A stretch of 64,000 nt of DNA, from NCBI GenBank assembly GCA_964017195.1, contig OZ024896.1, forward strand, positions 28,541,430 through 28,605,429. The letters are read 5' to 3'. Below, one piece after another: positions 24,101 through 35,559 of the stretch (positions within the stretch are counted from its first letter, which is position 1; the number at the start of each line of letters is the position of its first letter). A model generated the notes under the pieces. That model made no database searches and was not told the DNA's origin. It saw only the letters and a list, made by a program, of their open reading frames with translations. The translations under genes were made by a program, and so were the position numbers. Origin of the DNA: Siderastrea radians. Its lineage: Eukaryota; Cnidaria; Anthozoa; Scleractinia; Rhizangiidae.

Positions 24101-27100
24101 ACTATGCACCTAACAACAAGCCATATCTGATTATGTTAATAATTTTACACAATTACATTGTGAGCAAATGCAACCTGCTGTCTAAGTTTACACCTATTTG
24201 CGGGTAGTGGGACGAGAGACAATGTGGAGTACAGCTACCTGTCTAAGAAAAAACACAATGCAACCAAGAGTCATACTACCAAGTAAGGATGGACTGTCTC
24301 CTTTTTTTACTGTGCATATGTTCTGTACATCTCAGGATGGTCTCAGAAACTTGGGTTTCTTGAGGACAGTGTATACTAATACAAAGGCATTTTTGCGTGG
24401 CTTATGACCATGTGAGAAAAGCAGATTTTAGCAAGGGCTGTTGGAATCTGAAAAGAAAATCGGGGGTAACCACACATTTTTCTGAGATAATTGCAAATTA
24501 AATTTGGAAAGAAAATGCCACACATCGTTCTGTATTTACCCTTTTTTTAGAATTACAGTTGCTTAAATATGTCTGCAAAAATGTGTGGTTATACCCACAA
24601 TTTTCTTTTTGGATTCCAGTAGCCCATGTTAAGATCTGCTTTTTCCTCATAGTCATAACCTTTGCAAAAATATCTCAGTATTAGGAGGCACCATCCGTTA
24701 TTGAGATCATTTTTTTTTTAATTATTATATACATGTACAACTCCACATGCACTGCTAGAAGTCTTATTTTTTATTTTCACTTACCAGTGGGAACTTTAAA
24801 AATCTCTCCTCAATTCTGTCATACAAGTTACTCTGCAAATTAAGCAATAAAATGTCCAAAACTTAGACTGCAATATAGTCGTTTTTTTTCTCTTAAGACT
24901 CTCAAGAGAAGCCCGCAAGGAGTCAAGTGCTAATGTGCGACGCATGGAGTACCTCTCTCCCCACTCTCACTCATCTATTTCACGCTTGCTCGAAACCTTT
25001 CGCTCACAGACCACACATTTCCACGGACCAACGCAAAAAATACCGTTTTGCAGTCTAGCCAAAAATGGGAGGGAGACTATGGTCCTTGTAAGGTTTGTGA
25101 GTTCATCACTTTTACTGACAACAGATGTTTTTGATAATGAACTGATGCACCAGTAATCAGATAAAGTTGACTAGATTTATAAACAGGAAACTTGAAAAAA
25201 AATCGTTTTTGGAATTTGAGCAGAGAGGGGATAAATATATATGGTAAAAATCAGGCCATTATTGGGTCTACTGAATGTTTATTTAAATTGCAACTTTACA
25301 TTAACACTGATGTGGAAATTTGCAGTAATGTTGTGATGATTGATGACAAAGCTATTGTGGCAGCCCAGGGTGCCTAAGGAATTAGCTTGCCAGTGCCAAC
25401 ATTTCTGGGTGCAGGTCACTAACATTTCATTTCCTTTGGAATTAACATCAACATGCATTTTCTGGCCAGAAAGTCATGGTACCCACATATAGGGCAAGAA
25501 CGTCATGCTAGTCCACATATAAGGCACTAATGTGAAGGTAAGTGAGTACAAGTGAAGGGAAGTGAGTACAAATGAAGGAAAGTGAGTACAAATGAAAGAA
25601 AGTGAGTACAAGTGAAGGAAAGTGTGTGTTAGTGGAGGTAGGTGCATTAATCAGTTGGTGTATATATTCATATAGGATTGTAATGTTATTAGTGCCTTAT
25701 ATGTGGGCTAGCATGACATTCTTGCCCATTTTCTCCTCAGTTAATTCTTTATATATTTCTTATGGTACTAGCTGGGAGACTTTGATTACATATCAAGACA
25801 TTTTATCTTTGGTGGTCATTTCCTTTATTCTCATGGCCTGTATGTTTGATCAAGAAGTGAAACGAGGAACTTCAAAACAATTTGCATGCGTGTAATTGTT
25901 GCAGTTTTACAATTTGTGAAAGCTAAATTTTTTTCAAAATACCTATTTAAGTTCTTATAAACTCAAAGTTACTATAAAATCAATCTTTCTTTATTGCAAA
26001 AAACTTTTCCTTGGAAACCCAAAAATTGTCATTTCACAAAGTAAATTAAGCTCCCACAAAAATTTCATGTTAGTGCAGTGTAGAGTGTACGGTGTAAAGT
26101 GCTCAGTGTAAAGTGTTCAGTGTAGATCACATAGTAAACCACTCAAAGAATAATTACATACTGGGATTACAGCACTGATGCAGTCCTTGTCTCTGTGATA
26201 CTCACGCCAGATCTGATAAAAGAAAAACAAAAGTGTAAAAACTTACCGTAGAATTAATCAATCAAACATGGTCATGGATTCTGATGAAGCGAATAACTAT
26301 TTTCTGCCTTCTTCTAAACTGATTTGAATTTGTAACTGTGATAATCATTAATTTAATTCAAAACTACAATTTGTGTTGTAAGATCCAACTAAAGGCAATC
26401 TAGCAATGGATTAACATCGCAACCATGAAAAGAAGCTATTCTCACCTGCCCAATCTCTTCAGCACTCTTATCAGCAATTTTATCCAGATGCATAATGGAG
26501 TTTAATGTCTACAAAAGGAAAAAAATCACTGCACTTCACTCAACATGCACACTCTAATGTTCAATATCAAGATTACTATCAACTCAATTTCACACTGCCA
26601 AAATTCCTATTATTTTATAAGTACATCCAAAGAAAATGGTTTCCCAATTACAACCCACAGATTGAAATGATCTCTTAAACCTTTGAACTAAATTCAGGTT
26701 TGTACGACCTGTTTTCCACTCAAAAGTTAAAATTAAAACAACAACAACAACTATGTGAGTGAGTGCAATTTTCAATTAGACCTTCTCCCCATATACTGAA
26801 GTTTCTCCTCTGGATGACAAAGGCTTGTCCCCAAGAAGCAATTTCTGAAAAAAAAACCACAAACACAGCAAGTTAACTAAGAAATACCAAGGTACATCTT
26901 GACAGGATTATTACATAAAATAAAATGTTGGATAAAGCAGACTAAGAACTTCACTGACACGACAATTTTAGGTTCAGCTCTTCATCAGAGTGAGGAGGCA
27001 TAGTAAATGTTGTTTTACATTGGACTGTCGGTTGGAAGAGCAGAACGTCAAAGGTTCAAGGCCTGATCTCTAGATCCTGTTGTGTTGTTTCCAGAAGGAA

Positions 27101-30100
27101 CTTAACTCCACCCCTGACATCGCCTCTCTCAATGCAAACCAGGTGTATAAATGGGTACTAGCCAAATGTGAGGGAATCCTTACAAACATAATATGAGGGG
27201 AGGGGGGGGGGACCCTTGTGAAGGAATTGTATCCCATCCATGTGCAACAGAAACCAAATCTGAATGCCAGCATCGATAAGCTATCTGGCTTGTTCAAACC
27301 AATGTATTGGACTTGAGAATTCAGCTTTTACCTTCATCGGCAACATGATGCTGGAAAGTGTTTTGAAACAATAAATGTCTAGAGAATCAACAAGAAACCT
27401 CTGCAACTAAGCATTAAACCCTTTCACTCCCAGAGTCAGTTATGAAAACACTTAAGGTGGTTCTAATTTTTGAGTCTTTGGATAAAATCCTAGGGTATGA
27501 CCATTCAAATGAAACCTCTTCAGCAGAACGTTCACATGGTGCTATTTATATTTAAGCATTTTACAAAATGAAATTTGGAATTTGTCTTGAATTTTGATTT
27601 TAGGCACTCTTGGGAGTAAAACGCTTAATTCCCTGGTTTAAGCAGCTATGTCCAGCCCAAAATCTAAATAAATTGGGGTTTACTCTGGAATGAGACACTG
27701 AAGGATTAAGAAACACAATTAAAATATAATGCATATCAATTGTGCAATAAAATTTGCACGAGTGTGTCAAATGTGATGCACCAAATTTTGCCAAAGAAGT
27801 CCTTGGAGTTGTTACAAAGTTTGAAATTTAAGTTACAGTTGGTTTACTACAAACCTGGAGGAGCTGAATCCACTACAAATTTAACCTAGATATCACATTT
27901 TTACACCTTAACCCTTTAAACGCCAATATCAAAATGTGCATTCTCCTTAGTGTTGTTCATACATTTCTTGTGGTACTAGTTACATGTAAGAGAATTTGTA
28001 CAAACGTGTATCAAGACATTTTATGTTTGTAGGTCATTTCTTTATTCTTGTGACCTGTATGTTTGATCAGATTGAGATATTGAGGCCCTGTTAGGGGGGG
28101 GGGGGGGGTCTGAATAATCCATAATCCTGGGTAAATTTTGGAAATAATCTGTATCCCAATTTTGTCAACAAAAATATCCCTAAAATAATATTCTTAAACA
28201 ATCTATGTACAGTATTTCCTAACTACCATGGCGTGTCACATAGACTTAGGTACTGTATGTCAGGTATGTCAGGGGTTGCATTTCCATACCCCTGATGAAA
28301 CGTAGGGGTGGTTACTGAGGCTGTGAAATTTGAACGTACGTGTTTATAAAAGTGTTCTGAGCTATAATATACAGGAAACGAAGCTTAACTACTCAAAAGT
28401 AAACATAATCCCAATCATCTCTCTGTTGTTGTTCACGTGAAGATATGTTCGTTGTTGTTACCGTGTCTAATGTCAATGAACTCTTGATCATCCTGGTCAT
28501 ACTGTTCTTGGTTGGACAACATGTCGCCTTCATCCCATGTTGTTTGCAGAAGTTCCTGGTGAACAATTTTTTCTCGGCACACTGTATCAATACACCATGA
28601 AAATGCGTCAACACAGCATGTGATTGCCTTAACTTGAAGGGGGGCTCTCAGGTCTTCCACAAATCCCAGCGGATGAGAAATATCTTGTAAAAACCACAGT
28701 GCACAAGTTACTTGGGTACTGTCATCAAGGGGTGCTTTGAGGCTCCACCGCGGTCAAACGTCTGAGGCTGTTTTCCGTTTTAATTTGTAAGATTTATTCA
28801 TGATGCAGTCGAAACATGAGCAAGGATATATAAAATAGTGGATGAGTGTAAATATATTTTCATTTCCCTCAACTAAACGAGTTTCTTTGCTATCTAAATG
28901 TTCTGCACCGGAAATTGCGCCGACAAGTCCGTTTCCCATTTTCAAACACATTTGAACTTTTTTATTAAAGTTCGAAACATTTATTAGTGAATCTACAGGA
29001 TACTGATAAAGTATCAAACTCAATTCCCTTATCTTTGAAGTACTTTTCTTATTTTTCTCGTTTGACCACTGTGATGCTTCGAGGCATGCAAGATAGAAAG
29101 GAGATGGCCTGGCCTCACTTGGGTGAAAACCAGCTCTGACACAGGCAATAAGAGATAAACAGGTGACACACGTGTAATAGGTGATGAACCTTTGGATTGG
29201 GCATGGATGTCACCAGTTTCATTGGTTTGTCTTGATGTCCTCGATAAGTGCAGCGGATGTGGTGCTGGTTCCTCCAAAGTATAAATTAAGAGGTGTTGTG
29301 TTTTTCAGGCATTCTTGCATAAAATCCTTTACCTCCTTTACTTTGGACATCGCTACATCAAAAGAAAGATCTTGTTTCTTTTCTTTCTTGAGGTGCAGGG
29401 AAAATGCTCTGGCAAACGTGTTCAAAGTGGCAAGAAATTTCAGTAATGCAGCTGGGTCAGTTACCATACGTAGCCGTCCTATATATTGCAGTGTCAGCCA
29501 CAAAACATGTCTTTCCTTCTCCACATATGCCTGTAGGTTGACTAAACAAGGTTGGCGACTACTACCGCTTGACATCACAGGCTCAGAATTTTGACCATGA
29601 GACCTCAGTGGAAATAAAGAGACTAAAATGGGTCCTTCTTTCTACAAATCTTATGACCTTTTAATACCCTTTAATGTTAAAGTAATCGATGCGATAATAA
29701 CCGATAATAATGTCCCAATAATCCGTAATCTTAAAATGCAACACAAATAATTTGTAATCTTCAAATTTAGTGGCCAATAATCTGTATCCCTTCTCTAAAA
29801 ACCGCTGATAATCCATAATCCTAAAACCCTAAAAGGGCCTCGATATTGTAAGGAGAAATTAGAGGCTTGTCACTATTAAGGCTTAAAAGGTTAAATATGT
29901 TGATTATACATCACCAGTTTCCCCTGATTATTTATTATCTGAGGTGATGTGTTAGAATGGTCCCTCCCAAATAAACAAATACCCTCTAAAGTCTTGGAAG
30001 AGGGCCACTGGGCTCTCATACAATGCTTTCAAAAATAAACTGAGTAAACAATCAGACAAATAAACATACAAACAAAAAAGTTCCAACAGTTCACCTCAGC

Positions 30101-31672
30101 TGCCTTTTGATCAACTTTCTGTTTGAACCTTTCCGCTTCCACCCGAGCTCTTTTGTCTAGACGGAACTTCTCTTCTGCACTCTTCTCCTCTCTGTGAATT
30201 GTTGTACACTATACCATGAATGATACATGCTTACGTACTCTAGCCTCAAATAATTCTGAGTGTCACAAATGTCACAATTTTCTAGGATGTACAAGCGCGG
30301 AAAACTCGTCAACTACAAAAGCAAAATACTTTTCAGAATCATTTGGCAATTCTAAACAAATATCAAATACTCTCAGCAAGTTTATAGAATAAGCCTTTCC
30401 AGCAAAATATAATAGTTCAAAAAATTTTGGGCTGCCAGGTATTAAGTCTTGAAACATCCATATTCATCTCTTGGGTATCTAGGTGCTGCCTTCTCAATAA
30501 TCTGGGAAGACTGTGAAACGTGATGAAGTTGAGCTACTGTGGTGAAGTCGTAAGCACATTACTCAGACTCCTGATAACTTTCCGGACCTGAAAACTATTT
30601 TAGGTGCACAATATCCTCCAATAGCTACAAACTTTTATTGATTTTTAAGCTAAATTTTTATCTATATAATTTCGTGAAGCACAACGCTAAGTTTGTGCCA
30701 ATAATAACCATTAGCTGACAAATAAACGAGCTTGAAAAAATACTCACCAGGTTTGGAAAGTTATCAGGAGTTTCAAGAAATGGACCCCGATCAGATTGAA
30801 AGATCAGAGGGCCAGGGGTTCAAAACTTGCATGGTTTCTTCATTGTATTACATTGTTTCCTTGGACAAGAAGCCTTACTCCTACGTATAGCCCCTCTCTT
30901 CAGCTGATGAAGTTCAAATCTCATGTGATTTTTCTCGGAATTGTGGCAAATGATCTCATTAGCTCTAACTTTCTTACTCTATGCACACACATGACACACA
31001 TTTTTGATAAGCTTTTTTGTGGGCACAGTGGTAGCTAGTAATTTGTTCGCAACCCTTGGAGAGGGGGGCTATGTACACAAGTAATATTAGTGACAAGGAG
31101 GTATGAAAGCCTTTTTTGGGTTTGAATTCAGCAATTTAAGCCTTTTTGGTAAGCGATTTTCTGGTGGACTCGTTTTGGGTACCGTACCTTAAGGTTCTTA
31201 TTAAGGTTCTTAGTCTTACGCTCAACCATTGTATCAGTCGCTACCTATCAGTTTGCACCTTATTGCAGGCTCGTCAGAGATTTCCTTGGCATCAGATATT
31301 GGCTTTTGACACTTGCCCCTTCAGATTTATGCTGCCACTTGTGAGCACGTTATTTACGTTTCGTTTCTAGATACTAGATTTCACCGAACCTGCTCTCGCT
31401 TTCCTTCAGTAATACAAACTATTTGAAAGTGACAAAAATTACACTTACAATCTTCCCTCTTTTATCTCATTTCTGACCTCTTTGATTCTCTCGGCGTATT
31501 TCTCGTAAAACGGATTCGATTCAATTCCGTCACTTGCTGAATACACAGCTCCAGAGGAAGACAAAAACCTCGTTCTTGCTGTAGTGGAAATTTGAGCAGT
31601 AAATCCTTGAAAGAAAGAGCCTTTATTCGCAATTTTCCGGAAGCAAGAACAAATTCTTACAGCAGCCGCCAT
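21191..31672 (-). CDS. ATPAF1: ATP synthase F1 assembly factor 1 (10 exons)
   Basis: Exons are 31672-31449, 30191-30095, 26844-26782, 26508-26446, 26212-26162, 24832-24785, 23426-23331, 22466-22400, 22096-22056 and 21382-21191. They total 942 nt, 313 aa plus stop, and every junction keeps phase; the human protein is about 328 aa. In yeast and mammals this factor (Atp11) is a mitochondrial matrix chaperone that binds free F1 beta subunits. The N terminus (about 1-45) is rich in Arg, Ser and Ala with no acidic residue, as expected for a mitochondrial presequence. Family-like segments are NPFYEKY, KSAEEIGQIWREYH, FIYPLPREQGYEF, GIVLMIGEVDTNEM and the C-terminal AQWLAYQVQMYYASD. A lysine- and glutamate-rich stretch in exon 2 may form a helix. 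Introns are loaded with MITEs, including a three-level nest in the 3.25-kb intron between exons 2 and 3. No defect was seen. Confidence 0.93.
21447..21737. mobile_element. Near-perfect palindromic MITE
   Basis: TAGCCTGAGAAAACAGCCGA begins the left arm and its inverse ends the right arm. Pairing continues through most of the 291 bp, including CCAGATCT and TTCTGATTGG segments near the centre. It lies in the last ATPAF1 intron, 65 bp upstream of the final exon, so an intronic hairpin would sit close to the acceptor. Confidence 0.82.
22160..22284. repeat. CAT/ATC microsatellite, duplicated block
   Basis: A run of CAT and CGT trinucleotides in which a block of about 54 bp (from CCATCACCATCATC to the CATCATCAT end) occurs twice in tandem. 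It lies in ATPAF1 intron 8, between exons 8 and 9. Confidence 0.9.
22651..22986. mobile_element. TTAA-flanked palindromic MITE
   Basis: Left GGACGGTGCCT and right AGGCACCTTCC, with TTAA at 22647-22650 and 22987-22990. The arms pair almost to the centre (for example TACAAAGGTATTTTTG and its inverse). Relatives lie at about 24283-24700 and 38660-38865. Confidence 0.8.
23455..23656. mobile_element. Decayed TIR element with G-rich arms
   Basis: GTGTGGTTCCAGAAAATAT on the left corresponds to an imperfect inverse ending GGAACAACACA on the right. Internal GGGGGAGGGGGG and GGGGGTGGGGG tracts are present. ATPAF1 intron 7, close to exon 7. Confidence 0.5.
24058..24270 (-). mobile_element. Truncated SINE copy
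   Basis: Minus-strand remnant of the SINE at 16669: fragments corresponding to the ACAATGTGGAG...ACACAATG part and the GATGGGATGCC...CCATTACAGGGTT part are recognisable but diverged. Confidence 0.45.
24283..24700. mobile_element. MITE, same family as 22651-22986
   Basis: GGATGGACTGTCTCC opens the element and GAGGCACCATCC closes it. Both arms carry the CAAAAATG and AGATCTGCTTTTTCC segments shared with the 22.6-kb copy. Intron between ATPAF1 exons 6 and 7. Confidence 0.65.
25492..25727. mobile_element. TIR element carrying an internal minisatellite
   Basis: GGGCAAGAACGTCATGCTAG is inverted at the right end (CTAGCATGACATTCTTGCCC with one mismatch). Between the arms are about five copies of an 18-19 bp unit, AGTGAGTACAAGTGAAGG. 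The TIRs cover about 40 bp each. Confidence 0.75.
27015..27262 (+). mobile_element. SINE copy
   Basis: The head includes GGTTCAAGGCC (B-box-like), then TGTTGTTTCC and GTGTATAAATGGGTACTAG as in the 16.7-kb copy. The tail is diverged and ends with a G-run. It lies in the ATPAF1 intron between exons 2 and 3. Confidence 0.62.
27418..27624. mobile_element. TTAA-flanked MITE
   Basis: Left end ACCCTTTCACTCCCAGAGT, right end CACTCTTGGGAGTAAAACGC, with TTAA at 27414-27417 and 27625-27628. The interior shares GTGGTTCTAA and GACCATTCAAAT with the repeat at 700-920. Confidence 0.72.
28433..29575 (-). pseudogene. Unrecognised protein of a TIR transposon, split by a MITE
   Basis: From ATG at 29575 a frame of about 118 codons runs to 29219 (MSSGSSRQPCLVN...). 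A possible intron (GTGACATCC to TGTGTCAG, about 29206-29135) joins it to a second segment with PSPFYLACLEA. The MITE at 28744-29074 then interrupts the frame. Beyond the MITE it resumes as PLDDSTQVTCALWFLQDI and continues open to a stop near 28433. With the MITE and one copy of its duplication left out, the two sides appear to join in one frame, so the MITE probably broke a coding exon. The segment after the MITE has several cysteines and ends in a very acidic tail. I do not recognise the family; it could be a transposase accessory or a captured host gene. Confidence 0.5.
28744..29074. mobile_element. Innermost MITE of the nest
   Basis: Same family as 14070-14433 in inverse orientation: TCCACCGCGGTCAAACG at the left, a decayed CGTTTGACCACTGTGA at the right. 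Flanks CTTTGAGGC (28735-28743) and CTTCGAGGC (29077-29085) differ at one base, fitting an old 9-bp duplication. Confidence 0.82.
30567..30771. mobile_element. MITE
   Basis: ACTCCTGATAACTTTCC at the left is mirrored by GGAAAGTTATCAGGAGT at the right. 205 bp, no ORF, ATPAF1 intron 1. Confidence 0.75.
30790..30905 (+). mobile_element. Truncated SINE head
   Basis: GGGGTTCAAAACTTGC (degenerate B box) and ATTGTTTCCTTGGACAAGAA resemble the first 110 bp of the SINE at 16669. The body is missing. ATPAF1 intron 1. Confidence 0.5.
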
Positions 31673-32437
31673 GTTGGATCTATTTTAGATCCCAGATTTC
31701 CTCAGCCGATGATCGTTCCCAGGGATCTCTCCGTAAAGCGGGAATTTGGCGAGGGTGGTACTTCCGTATCCGGGATAACAACATCCGCTTTCCCCGCAAA
31801 ATTCAGGCAAGGCAAGGATACCAGATATCACAACAAGATACACCGAATCAAAATGACAATTTCTTTCACGGAGCTTTCGACATCGTCCAAACCATGCCAG
31901 TCTTTCAAAACCACACAACAGCTATCAGAACTCGGCTTTCGCCTTCGGGGCACTCCTGTACATGTGCCTATATTCGGTCGCTTTTTGCACTGATCACAAT
32001 GACTTACCTCAGAAGAGAAGGAGAGAACTAATACTTTCCTAGTGTATAGTTTCTTCCTTTTGTAAACTCGCTGATTGAATGTCTGAGGTTTCTTTGCAAT
32101 TTTGAACAATATTGTTGAAGTTGAGCGACCTATTTTCGGACAAGTAGTCCCTATTTTCGGACGAGCGTTAGTAGATCATTATTCGCCTTTTCTGGAAACA
32201 TTCCCCTGAATCATGTCAATATACTTCTCCCTTAAGAAAAACGCAGTTATGTTAAATTTTACCTTTTCCAGACTTGAAAGCATTTTTAAAAAGTCATCAC
32301 ACGCGCGTCATCTTTCCACACCACGCCGCAGGCGATTCTCGCGCTCGCTCGGGTGTTCTTTTCGCTGGATTATCCTAGTTTGGAGAGACCTTCCTCGAGT
32401 ATTAAACATGTGGCGGATGAGGAAAAAATGGGGTTTA

Positions 32438-32567
32438 CCTCGGTGTAAGAACCTGACAAGATTTTCTTTGTTTGTTAGCTTTTGTTTTGCTGTAAGGTAT
32501 TGTTTAAAATGTTTTTGTTTCCTTTGTTTTACGTCATCCGTGAGTTTCACAGGTTCTTACACCGAGG
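32438..32567. mobile_element. 130-bp MITE with TA duplication
   Basis: CCTCGGTGTAAGAACCTG and its exact inverse form the ends, flanked by TA (32436-32437 and 32568-32569). The core TAAGAACCT is shared with the ends of the 8303-8737 element. Confidence 0.82.
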
Positions 32568-34099
32568 TAAAGCCAAAAAATGCCTCTCTCCCTTCTCCAA
32601 TCGGGCTTAATGAAATTTACAATCTTTAGTTGCCTGGCTTGACCTACCGCGTTGATACTGCTTTCTTCGCCAGCAGTTTACATTTCTGCGAAGTTTCAAA
32701 TCCATAAAAGAGGGTGTGAGAAAATAGCCAATTATATGAACTTTCAAGTACATATTGTTTACTGTTTCTATTCACTTAAACAGATAAATATCCTTCGCAA
32801 ATTTTACGCGCTTGTTTCAAAAACAAACAAGGTTCGTAAGCGATCTTAAAACTGAACATTTTGCCACTTTTGGAAATTGTGGATGGAAGTTCCGACCGCT
32901 CGCTGTCAAAACAGTTAAGTTTAAGTTAGGAGCAGTTTGAAAAAGTATTTTTCTTCACTATTCTTCTAGGAAATTGCTGTTAAACTAAAAAAAGTGTGTT
33001 TGCCCTTGGCGGTGTCCGTAAATAGGAGTACTTCACAATGATGTGACAAGGTTTTGTGTTCCCACTCAAAAATGTGATTCAGTTAACTAGTAATTCTTAC
33101 ATGGGGGGGAAACCTTGTTCGTTTAGCCCTACTTCCTCCAAAAAGTAATGTTTTCTGGTGCGTATTTTGCGAAAACAGAGTGCAAACTAAAACGATGTAA
33201 TTCAATGTGCAGCAAAATGCGAACCTAGACAGACAATTTTTCTACCTTCAGAGTATCTTGAAATCTTCCCCCCTAAACCTAGTGAAACCGGCTGACTATA
33301 GCTAATCAGTAACTCATAGGAACGTATCTTTAGGATTTTATTATAGTCTAAGCAGAATGACAAAACTTTAAAGCGTAAAGACCAAAAATCATGGGTGAGT
33401 CCGAGACGCGCACACTGTATTTGGTCTAAACGAGCTCGTTCAACGTCCATGGGATATGAATTCGCGTTTTCTCGGGCTTCAGTGAGGTAGCTTTAAAGGG
33501 AAACACTATTCTTTCCTTAACATATTCAAGCTCTTGGGGAATTGGTCAAAACTACTGTACTCAGACAGGACCCACCACTCTGCAAAAAGACAGGTGATCT
33601 CTTCATGTAGCCCCCTTCGCCTACCGTAAAAAATGGTGTCTTGTTTGTATAGCCCCCACTCTATCAGGAGTAGAAACTAAGAAAGATTCAAACCTTCTTG
33701 CGCCATTTCTCCAGCAATGCAAGCTTCATGCACACCTAACATGAAAGTTTCAACTCAAATTTTGAGGCCAATAAATTTTATCCATTTGGCTAATCAGACA
33801 GGCAGTATCTTGCATAGCCCCCTTCCCCTACACAATGTGGGTCCTCATCGAGTACAGTTGTGATGACCACTTCCCTAGAATAAAATTTCTCTGAGGTAAT
33901 TTACCTTGGAAGGTTAAATCAGCCACACTCGTAAATTTGAGATCTTCTAGGGCAAAAGTGTGTAGTGTGGCAACAGCAGTTGAATATTGTATAGGAAGAA
34001 AAGCCAAAACAAGACGAGATTTTATTTTCAACTCACGTACGAATACTTTTTTTCATTAACTTTATAGAAGGAAGTCAATCAACACAGCATGTCCATTAC

Positions 34100-34244
34100 T
34101 AGCCTGCAAAACGGGCGTTATTGAGCCGAGCGAGTCATTATCTGTGAGCCGTGCGAAGAGCGAGACGCGAGCGCGGAGCACAAGAACGCTCGTGTCACAG
34201 AAGAAATAACTCGCTTGGCTTAATAACGCCTGCTGTGCAGGCTA
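34100..34244. mobile_element. 145-bp MITE with 9-bp duplication
   Basis: TAGCCTGCA at the left and TGCAGGCTA at the right, with GGCGTTATT and AATAACGCC pairing inside. The exact duplication GTCCATTAC lies at 34091-34099 and 34245-34253, which fits a Mutator-like mechanism. Confidence 0.9.
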
Positions 34245-34261
34245 GTCCATTACCTAATGAA

Positions 34262-35090
34262 CCGAGCCAGTCTTAACCAGCCCCATCCAGCCAAGCCTGT
34301 CACCCGCACAGCTACACCATTCCCAGCCTTCCCATGGCCAGCCAAGACAGTGTGGCCAACCCACACAGCTGCACCACTCCTAGCCTTCCCAGCCAAGAAA
34401 GTCTGTTCAACCCACACAGCCGCACATTCCTAGCCTTCCCAGCCAAGACAGTCTAGTCAACCCACACAGTTGCAGCATTCCCAGCCTGCCCAGTCAAGAC
34501 AGTCTGTTCAACCCACACAGCTGCGCCATTTCCAGCCTTCCCAGCCAAGACAATCTGTTCAACCCACACAGCTGCACCATTTCCAGCCTTCCCAGCCAAG
34601 ACAATCTGTTCAACCCACACAGCTGCACCATTCCCAGCCTTCCCAGTCAAGACATTTTCTGTTCAACCCACACAGCTGCGCCATTTCCAGCCTCCCCAGC
34701 CAATCCAGTCTGGTCAATCCACATATCTGCACCATTCCAGGTCTGCCCAGCCAAGACAGTTTGGTCAATCCACACAGCTGCACTATTGCCAGTCTGCCCA
34801 GCCAGGCCAGCCTGTCCAGCCACGCCAGCCTGTTCAACACACACAGCTGCACTATTTCCAGCCTGCCCAGCCAACACAGTCTGTTCAATCCACACAGCCG
34901 CATCATTTCCAACCTGCCCAGCCAAGACAGTCTGTTCAACCCACACAGCCGCACCAATTCGAGCCTGCCCAGCCAAGACAGTCTGTTCGACCCACACAGC
35001 GGCACCATCGAGAGCCTGCCCAGCCAAGACAGTCTGTTGAAGCCTGCTCAGCCAAGATCCATACAGCTGATACAATCCCAGCGTGTTCAG
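34262..35090. repeat. 51-bp minisatellite, about 16 copies
   Basis: A unit of 51 bp (for example starts at 34501, 34552 and 34603) contains TCTGTTCAACCCACACAGCT and CCAGCC. Because 51 is divisible by 3, frames stay open across many units: 211 codons on the plus strand (17-residue period, SVQPTQLHHFQPSQPRQ) and 142 and 132 codons on the minus strand. No start context, splice signal or known family supports a protein. A few units have lost or gained bases. Confidence 0.9.
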
Positions 35091-35559
35091 CCATGTTATG
35101 TTTGAGCCAAATGATAATCAAGGTAACTTCTGCTCTGAAATTAAATTGCAACGTTAACATCTACCTGTCGGTGTATATTTGTAGGGAAGGAATCAACGCT
35201 TTTCGTTTCATTTTTAGAAAAATACATATATAAATTTATCACGTTAATTAAATGATTTTGGAAGAGATCAACTTTGAAAGAGCTGCGAAGCAATCTGTTG
35301 ACGTTTTCAAACAGTTTGGTTTATTCACTTTTTTGGTCTAAACCAACCTGCTGTTCATATCTAGACAATTTAAACCGCAGAGAAAGAAGCCACTGATTAA
35401 TACTGATTATGCACACAGTATTTGACAGATACAGTTACGTATCCCCAAAGACAAGGAAACGTAAAGCGTTCGTCGACCAAAACCACTATTTTCATAGATT
35501 ATTTGGGTAGGGGCTTAACCGGGGGTGGGATGTTACGTTTTTAGGCCTGAAAGAGGATA

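Larger units (their letters stand above)
28082..29841. mobile_element. TIR transposon with a captured or own broken ORF
   Basis: GAGGCCCTGTTAGGG at the left and CCCTAAAAGGGCCTC at the right are inverted ends. GATATT lies just outside both (28076-28081 and 29842-29847), a 6-bp duplication. Subterminal AATAATC(C/T)GTAAT-like phrases recur near both ends. It carries minus-strand coding sequence (separate entry) interrupted by the MITE at 28744-29074. The superfamily is not recognised; a 6-bp duplication is uncommon. Confidence 0.7.
27912..29890. mobile_element. Outer MITE of a three-level nest
   Basis: CCCTTTAAACGCC at the left and GGCTTAAAAGG at the right are inverted ends, flanked by TTAA (27908-27911 and 29891-29894). 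Without the insertion at 28082-29841 it would be about 210 bp. A related sequence is seen at about 25735-25860. Intron of ATPAF1. Confidence 0.7.
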
